Shown: positions 1 to 11,780 of the stretch, piece after piece
Layout of the letters: every line of letters starts with the position of its first letter
Numbering within the stretch: the first letter of the stretch is position 1
Assembly: GCF_964199755.1 (NCBI RefSeq)
Contig: NC_133917.1
Span: 4,469,967-4,533,966 of the forward strand
Length of the DNA: 64,000 nucleotides
Reading direction: 5' to 3'
DNA from: Larus michahellis
Taxonomy: Eukaryota; Chordata; Aves; Charadriiformes; Laridae
The notes under the pieces: generated by a model
The model's input: the letters and a program-made list of their open reading frames with translations, nothing else
Database searches by the model: none
Told to the model about the DNA's origin: nothing
Translations under genes and position numbers: made by a program

Positions 1-458
1 ATCTCCCATCTGGTGGCTTCTCACTGAATCAGAGCTAGGCTTTTTTTTTTTTTTTTCTCCCCCTCCGCACATTTAAGGTCTGAAATTTTCACTGATCTGT
101 CAAAACGAGCGTTATAAAACCCCCAGCTAGCTGGAAAAGCAAAGTTATTGAAACCAGTTTGGTTAGTCGTGACCTTTCCGTGAAAAGTTCATATTAATAT
201 TCCTCCAAAAAAATACTCACTGAAAGAACAAATTGAAATGTTCAAGGGGGAAAAAAAAAAAAACAATACCCTTGCCACAAAACATCCAAATCTGGGTCAA
301 AAACCCCCTCACGAGGAGTTCGGGGTGCTTAGCTGAGCCTTCCTCCAGATCAAAGCTCATTGTATTTCTCCTTTTTGCTCAAGGATATCAGCCACAATAC
401 CAAAACTTCACTTCCTTCGGCCAAAAGCGTTCGCCAGCGAAATTAAATTAAGCTCTTC

Positions 459-489
<31 letters not shown>

Positions 490-1018
490 GGAAAACAATA
501 ATAATAAAAAAAATAATAAAAAAATAAACCCCAGGCACAAGCCCGCGCCTCAGCTGGTCTTCATTGGCAGCTCCCCAGCCCTCGGCAGAGCCGAGCCAGC
601 TCCTCCAAGCGCGGGATCAGAGGATCCTGGATCCTGCCGAAATCCTGCCCTCCCTGGGGTATTTTTTCCTCGCCCTTTGTTTTCTCTCGCTTTCCCAGGC
701 CCCTGTGATCTATTGTCTTTCCGCATTATGAACATCTGATATTAGTCGCTGTCTTGACAACGCTCACGTGTGAGTAACGCGTTGAGCCGGTGCCCCGCCG
801 GCACCGCGGGCTTCCGTGAGGAGGAAGGAGCAAAGTCACCGGCTCCATCCCGGCAGATCCGAGTATCAACCTCTTTCTGAGCATCTTTTACTTCTTAAAG
901 CCATATTGGGTGTTTTTCACCCGCTGGCTCTCCGCTGGCTCCCATCCGTGGTTACCGCCATCCCTGACATGAGCGCAGGGAGGATGGGGCTGAGCCAAAG
1001 CCCTCTCAGATCTGACAT
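1..1018. other. 5' flank of TWIST, no gene seen
   Basis: No recognisable exon. The stretch holds homopolymer runs (T run near 41-57; T run then A run at about 459-489; an AT-rich stretch to about 530) and a mixed-composition segment around 700-800 that is not repetitive. That segment could be regulatory, but nothing in the sequence proves it. Confidence 0.5.
459..489. repeat. poly(T)/poly(A) run
   Basis: About 19 T followed directly by about 11 A, then a short AT-rich tract. It is simple-sequence DNA with no coding content. Confidence 0.8.
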
Positions 1019-1345
1019 CAGAGAATCATAAAACCGTTTTGGTTGGAAGAGACCTTTGAGATCATCGAGTCCAACCATCAACCCAACACTGCCCGAACCA
1101 CCACTGACCCATGTCCCTCAGCGCCACGTCTGCCCGGCTTTCAAACACCTCCAGGGATAGCAACTCCACCACTGCCCTGGGCAGCCTCTTCCAGTGCTTG
1201 ACAACCCTTTTGGTGAAGAAGTTTTTCCTAATACCCATCCTAAACCTCCCCTGGAATGACTTCAGGCCATTTCCTTTTCTCCTATCCCTTGTTATTAGAA
1301 GAACAGACCAACCTCCCCCTCGCTACACCCTCCGTCCTCCAGCAT
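1019..1345 (-). mobile_element. CR1 LINE fragment, reverse orientation
   Basis: It begins with the reverse complement of the CR1 3' terminus (AGAATCATAAAACCGTTTTG, then a TTGGAAGAGACCTTTGAGAT block) and runs into the reverse complement of the CR1 3' region (CTGGGCAGCCTCTTCCAGTG; GGTGAAGAAGTTTTTCCTAA). It loses similarity near 1345, so it is a 5'-truncated copy, as is usual for CR1. Family assignment is from knowledge of avian CR1 consensus sequences; the subfamily was not determined. Confidence 0.9.
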
Positions 1346-2507
1346 CACTCAGGTCTCCGTGGGACAGGGGCCAAGGTGGCTCTTAGAAGTTGCCCTTTCA
1401 CCTGGGCCCCCACCCAGCATGAAGGAGGTTTGAGAGAAACCCGTGGAAGGATGCGAAAACACGTATTTCCTTAAAATAGAGAAAAGCCCCTGCAGGGCAC
1501 CTGCACCCCGAGTGAAAAGGCAGCATCCAGGCGGGTGTAACTGGGGAGACAACGGGGTTGGAAAGGGTTTTACTGTGAGCACTGATGGACACCGGTCCAT
1601 CACTGGACACACGCTGATGGACACCGGGACGCGTGTCTGGTCAGCAAGTCTACAGATGCTTGGCAGGTCTATGGAGCACCTTTTCGAGAAATACCTTGTA
1701 GCTGAGCTCAAAATGAGGTTTTTCTACTAGAAATGGGTGTATCTTGCTTGAGCAAAGTTGGCCAAGCCACTTGCGCTTATTCAGCCCCACCTCAAAGAGC
1801 GAAGAGGACATCCTCCTCCTCCTCTTCGGGATGTAGGGGGCAGGTCAGAGGTCCTTGAACTGAGAGAGGTTCAGGAGAAGATTGGAGCCTAGGTTAGTCA
1901 GGATGAAGATAATACTGACAAGATGAGAATATTAATTTGTTATATGCAGCAAGACAAAACAAAAGAAAAAGTCGTTGCCTTCTGAAGGAGTTTCTCCCGC
2001 AGCCTCCTGGTCCTGCTCAGCCTGAGTTGTCCCATCCCCGTCGCTGCCGGTCTGGGGGTAGGTGGGGATCCCACTGCAGCACGGTGCAGGCTCGTCGGTG
2101 TCGGAGAACTTGGTAGTACATCCTGTATTTTGTTAGTAAAAGGTATTACAACAAGTACGGAAACTTGTTAGGTGTTATAAAAAGGAGGTAATTTAAAAAT
2201 ATCTATAAAGAGATAGGCGTACATCAGCTCAACAATTTATGTTTTATTGATATGATTTTAATTATTTTGATGAATTACTGACACTGCTTTAAACTACTTC
2301 ATCCCCATAATACCCCTTTGTGCTCTCATTATACGACAGAATAACAAAGAAAGACTGTAGGAAGCGCTACGGAGCTCTCTGCCGGGGATGGATCCCAATA
2401 TCCCCAAGCAGCATCATGCCAGGACTTCAGTGTCCTTCCAGAGAGACTCCAGGTGAGAGCTCCCGACGACCAAGAGCAGGAAGCAACGCCAGGAGAATGT
2501 GATGAGC

Positions 2508-2614
2508 AGCCTGGGCTGGTGAGGGGTGTCCCTGCCCGTGACAGGGGGTTGGAACTAGATGATCTTTAAGGTCCCTTCCAACCCAAACCATTTTATGGTT
2601 CTGTGGTTCCGTGA
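2508..2614 (+). mobile_element. CR1 LINE 3'-end fragment
   Basis: A short forward copy of the CR1 3' end: the GTGTCCCTGCCCGTGACAGG block, then GTTGGAACTAGATGATCTTT, ending in degenerate ATGGTTCTG units. Only the last ~105 bp survive. Confidence 0.9.
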
Positions 2615-3195
2615 GCAGAGACAGCTTGGATGAGGTCAAGACACACTGAAGACGACACACCTTGGAGAGGCAGAGGGCACAGACAGCAGATGGGAAGGTT
2701 CTGGGGGTTCCCAAAGGTGTAGGAGTTCTTTGGTAACAGGCGGCTGGACGTGGGACGATGGTGGGCCACCAGTGGACTCCAGTTTCGTGTGCTGATTCTA
2801 CTGGTGTGCTAACAGAGGGCTGAAAACTATCCAATATAAGGCAGGACCTGTGCAGAATATTTTATGGCTTGGTAGTGTGGATCTGGACTTCCAACCTTGG
2901 CTCAAAGAGGGTGCCACTCTCCAGCATTTCTGCAGGAAGGAGAAAGTGGATTTATTTATGGACAAGCTCAGGAGTGGTATAAAGAAGTGATATGGCTTAC
3001 AGCGCTTGATTTCCTGCGGAAATCAGGGGCTGAACTGGTCTGTGGATCTAGCCAGGAGCAGGGTCTGGACCTGTTACACCCTCCCTATCTGCAATAGTCG
3101 CCATATTTATTTGAGAGGAATATGACAGTGGATGAGCATTGGCTTCCTTCCATCTGTATAATAAGGGCTGCCAGAAATGCAGACAGAGGAAGAGA

Positions 3196-3359
3196 GATGG
3201 ATGGATGGATGGATGGATGGATGGATGGATGGATGGATGGATGGATGGGTGGATGGATGGATGGGTGGATGGATGGATGAATGGATGGGTGGATGGATGG
3301 GTGGATGGGTGGATGGGTGGGTGGATGGATGGATGGGTGGATGGATGGATGGATGGATG
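3196..3359. repeat. (TGGA)n microsatellite
   Basis: About 40 copies of a 4-bp TGGA unit. The first ~50 bp are pure; after that some units change to TGGG, giving a GGAT/GGGT mosaic, with one ATGA variant. It lies about 0.7 kb upstream of the TWIST start codon. It creates long spurious reading frames on both strands. Confidence 0.97.
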
Positions 3360-3539
3360 CAAACTCAAGTTCTTTTTGAATTATGCCATTTCTGAAGAGC
3401 AGTATGGACGCCTATGGACTGTTGCTTCTTCGTTTGGATTCAGGAAATATCATGTATTGCTCATTGAAACATCCATTGCTCCACATTTCCGCTTGAATCT
3501 CTCACAGATAAAAGTCTCCTATTCCAAACTGGACAAGTG

Positions 3540-4074
3540 ATAATTTCTGGCTGGCTTTTGTAGGGTCAACCGGGCTTAAAAAGATCTTAAAAAAAGACGA
3601 AAAATCAAAAAAGATTGCCCTGAACGCCATGGCCGGTGCTCACATTAGCATAGGCAATGTCCCTTGACATCCGGGCAGCAGGCAGGAGCATCTGTGCCGG
3701 AGGGCTTGGGGGTGCCGGTGGAGGAGGGAGGGAGGAAATCTGGAACCCATAAGCTCCACTGATGTTTGCGTTACCTTGCACGGCTGCATTGGTCTGTGCC
3801 TGGTCCGCCCACGGTTCTCCTCGCCCTATCAGCAAGAGCCATTCCCCAAAGTTATCCGAACGCCCTCCTCTCCGTAGCCCAAAGGAAAAACCAACCGAGC
3901 TCCTTGGAGGGCTCCGCAAGGCTTGGGAGGTTTGGGGAGGCTGAAGGGTGGATGCTCCAGGCTGCACCTCTTGAGCGGGCGCTGGCTCCTCTCCAGGCCG
4001 CCTCGCCCATGTGCTGCGGCCGCCCCGTCTCCTGAGACCCCTCCAGAGCCCTTCGCCTGCGAGGTGCCGAGAAG
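3540..4074 (+). promoter_or_regulatory. TWIST proximal promoter / 5' UTR region (approximate)
   Basis: CpG density rises from about 3960 into the coding exon, as is usual for TWIST genes. An A-rich element (CTTAAAAAGATC, near 3576) could act as a TATA-like element, but no transcription start can be fixed from sequence. An in-frame TGA at 4033-4035 shows that the coding region cannot extend upstream. Confidence 0.4.
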
Positions 4075-4560
4075 ATGAAAGAGGAAAGCATGTGCCCGGA
4101 CTCCCCTGAAGGCAGCCTGGTCACCAGCGAGGAGGAAGGCGAGCGGCTGCACAAGAAATGCGTCCGCAAGCGCGGCCAGGGGGGCAAAGCGGCGGAGGAC
4201 TGCGGGGCCCCCTCGCCGCAGGGCAAGCGGAGCAAGCGCAGCCCCATCCCGCAGTCCTTCGAGGACGTGCACACGCAGCGCGTGATCGCCAACGTGCGGG
4301 AGCGCCAGCGCACCCAGTCGCTCAACGACGCCTTCGCGGAGCTGCGGAAGATCATCCCCACGCTGCCCTCCGACAAGCTGAGCAAGATCCAAACCCTCAA
4401 GCTGGCCGCCCGCTACATAGACTTCTTGTACCAGGTCCTGCAGAGCGATGAGCTGGACCACAAGATCACCAGCTGCAACTACCTGGCCCACGAGAGGCTC
4501 AGCTACGCCTTCTCCGTCTGGAGGATGGAAGGGGCTTGGTCCATGTCCGCGTCCCACTGA
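4075..4560 (+). CDS. TWIST3: Twist-family bHLH transcription factor, probable TWIST3
   Basis: This encodes 161 residues on one exon; TWIST2 has 160. Residues 69-123 form the bHLH: basic [13 protein letters not shown], helix 1 with [13 protein letters not shown], a PSDKLSKIQ loop, and helix 2 ending in DFLYQVLQS. Residues 141-161 are the WR box ([19 protein letters not shown]), which binds RUNX-type partners in other TWIST proteins. Basic clusters at 31-33 and 51-55 are likely nuclear-import signals. By family knowledge it heterodimerises with E proteins, binds E-boxes and acts in mesenchyme. The start is fixed by an in-frame stop 13 codons upstream and an A at -3. The N-terminal half (acidic, with KKCVRKRG) differs clearly from TWIST1 and TWIST2, and helix 1 reads DAFAEL where those read EAFAAL. 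With HDAC7 next door, TWIST3 is the best call. A fast-evolving TWIST2 is the alternative, and less likely. Confidence 0.93.
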   Translation: MKEESMCPDSPEGSLVTSEEEGERLHKKCVRKRGQGGKAAEDCGAPSPQGKRSKRSPIPQSFEDVHTQRVIANVRERQRTQSLNDAFAELRKIIPTLPSDKLSKIQTLKLAARYIDFLYQVLQSDELDHKITSCNYLAHERLSYAFSVWRMEGAWSMSASH

Positions 4561-4566
4561 GCCGGG

Positions 4567-4572
4567 GTAGGT
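4567..4572 (+). other. probable 5' splice donor just after the TWIST stop codon
   Basis: GTAGGT lies six bases after the TGA. TWIST1 and TWIST2 have their only intron in the 3' UTR soon after the stop, so this is the expected donor. The noncoding exon 2 was not located with confidence. Confidence 0.55.
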
Positions 4573-4988
4573 ATCGCCACCTCCCGCAGCCTCCGCGCAT
4601 CCCCCCCAGCCCGGTCCTGAGCGGGGGGAACGCGCGGCAGCCGCCCCCTCCTCAGGCTCCACGTGCAGGCGATTTGCTTTAACGAGCCCCAGACGCCACC
4701 GAGGCCGGCGGTCGGAGGAGGTGGCGATTCCCAGCCTCGCCGGGGCCGGTCGGACGTTGCAGGGGGCCGACAGGAGCCCTACGGCCACTGATCTCATTTA
4801 ACGGGGTCTGGTCCGGGGCAGGTTAGTGAAAGGTTTAAAACGAGGGCTTTAAAAACCTGATTTATCCTCCCACGGTAAGGCGGGAGGGTGCATAAATCAG
4901 CAGACACCCTCCCGAATGTGCTTGGGTTACCGAGGTGTCAAAACGGCAGGAGCGAGACCAGCGTCAGCCCCGCAGCCATCGGCCGACG

Positions 4989-5009
4989 GCTGCTGCTGCT
5001 GCTGCTGCT
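4989..5009. repeat. (GCT)7 trinucleotide run
   Basis: Seven perfect GCT units in the presumed TWIST 3' intron. It is not inside a recognised coding exon. Confidence 0.9.
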
Positions 5010-7859
5010 CCCACCGGGCCCACCTCGTCCTCGCCACCCCGGCAAAACCGGGCAGCCCTTCCCCAAGCCAAAGGCGTTGGGTGGCCCTGGAGCCGCCAGG
5101 CTTTCTCCCATCCCTCTCCTAAAGCCCCGCGGGTAAGACGGGCCCCGTTGTCCCCTCGGATCTGTAGGCATCCGACGCTGCAGGGCATGAAATACTGAGC
5201 GAGGGCACCGGGGCAGGGAGGTCTGCCCACTTGCACCCCTTGTTTGATGTACTCAGCACCATCCAGCCCCCACCTGAGCATCCTTTCAACCGCCGGCAAA
5301 GCTGATGAGAGGGGAATAATCTGATTTTCGGTGGTTTGGGTCTCGTTGGGCTGGGAGAAAGAGGGAATGAAGGGAGAAGGGTCAGCTACGTGCTAACCTT
5401 TCCTGCAGCCCATGAGCGGGAGCAGAAAGCTCCGGAGGACATTCCCAAGCTGTGGACTTTGGGGACACCTCATGGGAGCCCGGCCCTGCTCCCAAGAGTC
5501 CCTGTTGTCCCATAAACAGGACCAGGGCTTTTGGCTTTCCCCGGGCACTGGCTCGTAGCCCCTGCCTTGTGTCGGCCTCGGCGCTGGGGTGAGAGACCTC
5601 TAGGGAAGCCAACCGCAAGAGGACTCTGGTTTATCTTACACCCACCACTAAGGGCTGCAACATAGGAAACCCTTTCATTCTTATTTCAACCTGGAAAAGC
5701 CTTATATTCTTATTTTCTGCCAACAATTGGGGTCAGCCTCGCATACCTTCCTTGCGTGCCATTCCTCCTCCTGGCCGGCCAGTGCCGGGACGCGGGTGCC
5801 GGTGCCCAGATGGGGGCTCCCAGAGGCAGAAAAAACATCTTTATACCACCAGCCAGTCCAGAGCCTGTGATGGGAGGTGCTGAGCGGGTGCAAGACCCAA
5901 ATTAACACCATCCTCACCCAGCTGGAGCAGGGACCTGGCGCGATGCCGCCGCCTGACACGAGAGCACCAGTCCCGAGGGCGATGGGCTGCCGGCACCTTC
6001 GCCTTTAGGGTACGTCTGGGGAAAGCCACAGTGCAACAAAATACAAAAAAAAAATCTCCTCTCCACCCTGGTCTCGCATTTTGAAAGGCCAGAGGGAGCG
6101 GGAAAGGGAGGAAAGTGGCCTTTCCGAGACAAAAATAAATCACAGCAAATTCCTGCAAAGTGGCCCAAAGTGGCAGTGGGGGACCCTCTGCTGCGGCTGG
6201 TGTCCCCCCCCCCGACCCTCCTGCCTTCGGGGTTTGCCACCCACAGCCCTGAATTTCAGGCCAGATCCGCAGGCAGAGGTGCAGCCGCCGGGTAAGGATG
6301 CTGACCAGCTCCCAGAGGGGATTTCATCTAAGGACGTGCCACATTTAAACTCTTCTTTTCCTGCAAAGCTTGCTCAGATCTCTTCTAACCAACAGAAAAA
6401 CTGCCAGTTTTCTAAATCCGTGTCCAGATCTTAATTACCTGGGACAGACCCGGTTGTTTAAAAACTGATGGGGAAGCCTGTCCTGGCTGGCAGCAGGATT
6501 GCCGCCCCTTTGCCGGGGTTGGGTGTCACCGGGGCACCTTCCCCTTGGGGCCAGCCAGAAGCGAAGCGTCTGGTCACTTCTTCTCACTTCGAGAAGCCAA
6601 AAATCTGCCGGGGACAGTCAGGATGCTGAGCCCCCTCCCTGGCCCCGAGCAGAGCCCGTATCCCCCCTCCAGAGTCTCCCTCACCATCTTCTGGGCATCG
6701 CGTTTTTGCAGCCCGGTGAGTTTCCCAGTTTCCAGCTGGGTTTTCCCATCCTGGGGGGGCCGCGGGATGCTCCGGGCTGGGCTCTGCCCGGCTCCTGGGT
6801 TTCAAGAGAGGTGGAATCAGCCCCGTTCTTCGTTAAAGCCCAGGGTAAAGGGCTGTTCGCCCCGGGGAGGTGGGGGGTTTGGAGTCCCCTGCCCATCGCT
6901 CCCGGACTCGGGGCTCTCAGCACACGCGTGTCCGCTCCCGGTTGCGCTGTGGGCTGACGTGCGGCTCTGCCGCCGGTCATTGGCTTGCGGACAGGTTTAT
7001 TTAAGCTGAGTGCTTGCACCCCCACGATAAACAGGGCAATTAAAGACCCTCAGTGATCTTAAAGACCTCTCCGCTCAATGAAAAAGCCTCCGTGTAAACC
7101 CCCTCACGTCCCGTCAGCGCCGTGCTCTCAGGGTGCTCATCCTTGCTGGTTAATATTCATCCCAAGCGGCTCCGGCTCTTGCCTGGAGGCAAAGCATCCT
7201 TCAGCTGAACGGATAATAATCTGCTTTGTGCCAACCTGCAGCGGTATTCGGGTACCAATTAGCAACTCCCGGTTGGGCAGGGAGGTAATTGGGAGGAGGA
7301 TTTGCAAAGCAAAGACCAAAAAAAAAAAAAGAAGGAGCAGCCCCAGGGGAAGCGCTGCCGGGGTTGGAAAGGCTGCGGCTCCCTCCCGTAAGTGAATTAA
7401 CCCGGCGCTTGCGATGGGACTGTAATTTTATAATGTAAAGCAGCGAACGGCTGCTGCGGGCGCCGGCGAACTGGTCTCCGCTAGAACCCAGCCTATTAAA
7501 TATCAAAGGGCGCTGGAAAAGCTGGATGTGGATATGCCCTTGTTAACCGGGAGACATCATCCGGGGAAAGAGGGATTGAGCCCCCAGGCAAAAAAAATGA
7601 TGTTTGAAGTCCCCTGAGCTCACGGTTTTTCAGCGGAGCCTTGAGCAGCACATTAAAACGGTTTCTTTTCCTGCTGGAGGAGAAAATGAAGCTGGGAGCT
7701 GAAACTGCTGGGGGGGAAAGACTGGCGGAGTCGTAAGGGGTGATATTCCTTGCCCTTCATTTGTCTCCCTGGATTTATTGTCTTTCTCGCGTTGCCCTCG
7801 CTTAATTGTCTATCCTGAAAGACCTTGGATAAATCTTCCCTTTGGGGACTGTTGCTCTT

Positions 7860-7950
7860 GCTTGGAGTCTGCATTGTCGGGCGGATGTTTCATTTTCTTT
7901 TATTTATAAATACGTCTCATTGCACAGTATTAAAGCACCAGGGCATTGGA
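7860..7950 (+). other. candidate TWIST exon 2 3' end with poly(A) signal
   Basis: An AU-rich stretch (TTTTATTTATAAATACG) is followed by ATTAAA at 7929-7934. This could be the 3' end of the noncoding second TWIST exon. The call rests only on composition and the hexamer. Confidence 0.2.
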
Positions 7951-10169
7951 GGAGCTTGGGGAGAGCTCCCTTCCCTGTTCAGATCTGCTCAGAAAACGCA
8001 TTTAAAGCAGCATCTGCTTCAAAAAGCTGAGATCCCTCTGAACCTGGCAAGAAAGCGCCGTCCCGTCTGCCCTGCCACCCTGGCTCAGTCCTTTAAAAAT
8101 AGCGAGAAGTGGGTCCGTTCGCTCACTGCTGGTTAAACTGGTGGCCTGGGACCCGCCGGGAGCTGGGCTCCTCCTCGGCCAGGTCCGGCGGGTGAGGAAC
8201 CATCTCGCTTTCGCTTTTGCTTTGAGCTCCCAGAAGTGCCAAGGAGTTGCCCAAACCCTGGGAAATCTCTGCCTGGGTGGTTTTTTTTTTCCTTTCTCCG
8301 TGTTAAGTCCTGGCCGTGCTCCGTGCCCCCGTCCATGCAGGATGCTTCTGGGATTTCCTCCTTGCTCCGGTGTGGAGCAGGTTTCAGGGCCAGAAGGTTC
8401 CTCCAAAGGCTGCTGTCTTCCCCCAGAAGTGCAGAGCCGGGGTAGCCACGGCGTCTGCAGGATGGCCAGGGACAAGAAGAGACATTTGGTGCCTTGAAGG
8501 CTCCAGCCTTGGTGCCCTGGGGCAGGAGGAGCTGCCCTAGATGAGGGATGCGGGACGTCCCCCAAAATCCCGTGGCTGATCTCCCGCAGCGGCTCTGGGT
8601 AAGGATGCAGGACCAGATGGGGCTGGGGATGCTCAGTCCCACCACCACCAGCCCACCCCATGCCGGGGCTGTCGGGGGACACAGGGGACACCCCGACCGC
8701 TGTGCAGGAGCAAGGGGTGGCATCGCCTTGGTGTCCCGGAGCTGCTCTGCCGCAGTTCCTGGAGCCTGGAGCAGGGAGAGCCACAGGCTGCCCAGCCATC
8801 CCTCTCCAGGTCCCTCGGCATGACAGCACCCGGCACAAGGACATGGCAAAGGGCGACGGGGGCTGCAGTTAATTTCACCGCCAGAAAAACCTTTTTCCGG
8901 CAAAAACTTCCGCCTTTCTATTAAAGACGGAAGAACTCAACACCGAACCCGCCCGGGGGGACCAGGCTCCTCTCCATCGCAGGGAGGCAGGTTCTCGGTA
9001 CTACTCAGGATTAGTTAAAATTAAAAAGGAGATAAAATTACGGAGCCAGCCCTCGTGAGCGTTAAAATGTCTGCCGGTTTACGATCCCCGCGAGGAGACG
9101 GGCTCGCTAGATCTCAGCTGCGTTCGCTTAGCCCAGAGGAATGCCTTTGAAACGAGCCCGTATTTCATCGCCGAATGTCACGGGAATGCACCTGGGATCG
9201 AGGGGGAGCGGAGAGGACGCGTTAACGAGACGGGCTTTGCATTTAATTTCCTTTTATAGGGCCGTACCTGAGCAGAGACGAGGGTGTTAACGCAGCGGAG
9301 GGAGGCCAGCCGTCAGCCGGGGCGTTGAGGACGGGCTCCAGAGCGACGCGTGTCCCCGGCTCCGTGGTCTGCTCCACCCCAGCCCCGTGAGCGCCCGTCC
9401 CCAAGCCCCGCAGGCTCGAGCAGGGCTGGGATCCTCCGGAGGCTCTTCCCTTGCCTTCAAAATCACGCCCTGAGCGCGTTATTTGGCGTTAGACCTCCCT
9501 GGCTTGAGACACGGCCATGCCGTGAGGAAGGGGGGAGGTGATAAAGTTCCATATGAGCTGGGCTGAGATGCTCGTACCCGTTCTTCCCACATCCCAGGAC
9601 ATCCCTGTGCCGTGCCATTTGGGTACCAGCCTTTCTGGTTGCCCGTTGCGCCGGGCACCGTTGCCCTTGAGCTCCGTGGCTGTGCACGTCACAGACGTTT
9701 CGGACCAGGGTCCCAAAGTCTCGGCAATGGGAGGCATCGGGATTTGGGGATTTTTTTCTCACTCTGCCACCTGGCTCGGGCAGGCTCTGTCCTGTCTGCC
9801 AGCCCCGGCAGAGAGGGTGCCCCCAGCAGCCCGCCGGCCCCCGGCCGCATTACCTCAGCTGTGCCCAGGGTTGAATTACTGCAGGGTTTGATTTATTCCT
9901 CTCCGGGCTCCTCTCTGGAGAGTTAAAGGCCTCCGCTCTTGCGCAAGGCGGCACTAGAAAAGCAGAAGGCAAAGCCAGGGAGGGGGGATGAGATGAAATA
10001 AAGCCAGAGGCCTGGGGGTGACCGGGAGGAAGCCCAGAGAGCGCCAGGGCCAGCAGAATGGAGCCATTGCCCCGCAGGGCTTGACTGCCCCCGTGCCAGC
10101 TCCCTCAGGACCCACCGGAGCCATTTCTCATCTCCTCCAGCCCTGGCAGGAGCCGTCTCCCCCTGCCCA

Positions 10170-11780
10170 AGGTCCGGCTCAGGCCACCGGCTGGGCTGCT
10201 CCGGCTCCTGCTCCGGTTCGCCCCCGGCTCCTGCTTGGCGCCCAGCGGCTCCGCAGGGTCCCCTCCGGCGTCACCCGCCCCGGGGACACCCCGTCACCCT
10301 CCGGGCTGGAGAGGGAACAGTTCACCATGGGGTAACGCCGGGCCTCCCCACAGAGGGAAGGAGAGATGAGCGCTTCGGCTGCTTTCCTTCCCCGTCCTCC
10401 CAGCGAAGCGTATTTGGGGTAAAAGCTGAGATTTTTTTTCGGAAGGCTCACGGTGGCGGGCTCAGGTGTGGGGCCGTTCCCCCGGCGCGTCCCGTGCAAA
10501 CCCTTGCGGCCACGGGGAAGTCTGCGAATGCGAAGCACGAAGTTGTCGGGAGCCAGCGACCGAATGCGGCTCTTCCCAGCCCGGCGCCGGATTGTGCATG
10601 ATTTTGGGAAGCCGGGGCTGGCCGCCCCGAGCCAAAAAAACCTCGGCGTCTTGGCAGCCGGGCTGACCTGCCCCTCTCCCTTAGGTCTCCCGCCTCCGCC
10701 GCGACGGAAACAAGCCGCAGCTCGCCAGCGCCCAGGCAGCACCCGGACCCAGCCGCCCCGCTCTCCTCCGGCACCCGATGAAGCGCCAGCAGCCTCCCCG
10801 GCGAGCGGGAGAGCAGGACCCCCCCAACACCCCAGACCCCCCCCCCCACACCCCGGGGCTGGGGCAGGGGCACCCGACCCAGGACCCGGCTGGTTTGGCT
10901 TGGAACGATGCTGCGTGTGAAACTCTTGAAGGGAGTAATTTATTTTGGACTCGCAGGTAAGGACCAGGCGAGTTTTCTCCTCCGAGCCTGCAGGGAAGGT
11001 GACGGCCCCGGCACAGCGGGCTCGGTCCCCCCCGACTTTCCCCCGCTGCCAGGACACGCAGGCAGCTGCCTTTGGCAAGGACCGGGCAGGAAAACCCCTC
11101 TCGGGGTGACGGGCCCCTCGCTGGGCTGCTCCTTGCCGCTTCCCGGAGCCCCGGGGATGTGAGAACTCAGCGCCCGAGGGTTCGGCCCAGGATGGAGCGC
11201 GGGAGCCAGCACGGCTCCGGCTTTCACCCCGCTCTGGAGCTCCGCACCGCGGCGATGCCACGGCGGGAGCTGCTGCCTGGTCCCCGGGGTGGACGGCGGG
11301 GGGCTGCTGAACCCCCCCAACCAGCCCCCGAGGCTCGCGACACCCTCCGCGCGCTCGCATCCCGGGGCTGCCTCTCAAAATCAGCCGCTCCGTTGGAACA
11401 ACCCAATTTCTTCGAAATTGTTGGAAAAGAAGGCTGGAGGCGTTACACACAGCCCTTCCCTCTGGGAGCGGGAGCGTTTGGGGACGTCTCGGGAGCGTTT
11501 GGGGACATCTCAGGAGCGTTTGGGGAACGTCTCGTCAGCGTTTGGGGACATCTCGGGAGCGGTGCTGCTCCAGGGGGGATTCAGGCTCTTTCGGGGGGGA
11601 TGACGGGTGAGTATCGGGGTTTCCAGACGATCCCAATAAAGTCCAGGGGGAATTTTGCGGGGTTCAACCCTTCCCGTTCCCTAAGGAGATGGTGCCCGTC
11701 GTCAGCAGGAGACGGCTCGGCCGCACGCCCACCCCCCCGCCCCCTCCGCCAGCGCTGCCGCTCGGCCGCGTTTTCTTTAC
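10170..11780. other. unassigned CpG-rich block
   Basis: About 1.6 kb of dense CpG and GC (for example CCGGCGCGTCCCGTG near 10493). It lies between the convergent TWIST and HDAC7 genes, where no known promoter is expected. Long open frames on both strands have low-complexity Pro/Arg/Gly/Ala content and no domain I recognise. The limits were judged by eye. Confidence 0.5.
11472..11556. repeat. 21-bp tandem repeat, 4 copies
   Basis: Four head-to-tail units of GAGCGTTTGGGGACRTCTCG: 21, 21, 22 and 21 bp. The third unit has one extra A; the fourth begins with C instead of G. Confidence 0.93.

Larger units (their letters stand above)
3960..4760. other. CpG-rich island over TWIST exon 1
   Basis: Dense CpG dinucleotides span the 5' UTR, the coding exon and the first ~200 bp of the 3' intron. 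This fits a developmental transcription-factor gene with a CpG-island promoter. The limits were judged by eye. Confidence 0.65.
4573..10169. other. TWIST 3' intron / 3' UTR and intergenic DNA
   Basis: No coding exon was recognised. It holds a (GCT)7 run, scattered GC-rich tracts, and two candidate + strand poly(A) signals (AATAAA at 6134; ATTAAA at 7929). Segments around 7080-7560 and 8990-9260 are less GC-biased and non-repetitive. They could be conserved noncoding elements, but only an alignment could show it. Confidence 0.45.

Noticed and set aside
3048-3540. Open frames with WMDG or HPSI repeats
   Set aside because: Translation of the (TGGA)n microsatellite in both directions.
4075-4560. 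Calling this gene TWIST2
   Set aside because: The neighbouring deacetylase is HDAC7, not HDAC4, and the N-terminal half and helix 1 do not match the strongly conserved TWIST2 sequence.
3829-4797. 322-codon minus-strand frame opposite TWIST
   Set aside because: Shadow of the GC-rich TWIST exon; no recognisable domain.
10179-11450. 423-codon minus-strand frame in the CpG-rich block
   Set aside because: Low-complexity Arg/Gly/Pro/Ala content typical of GC-rich noncoding DNA, with no domain and no splice or poly(A) support.
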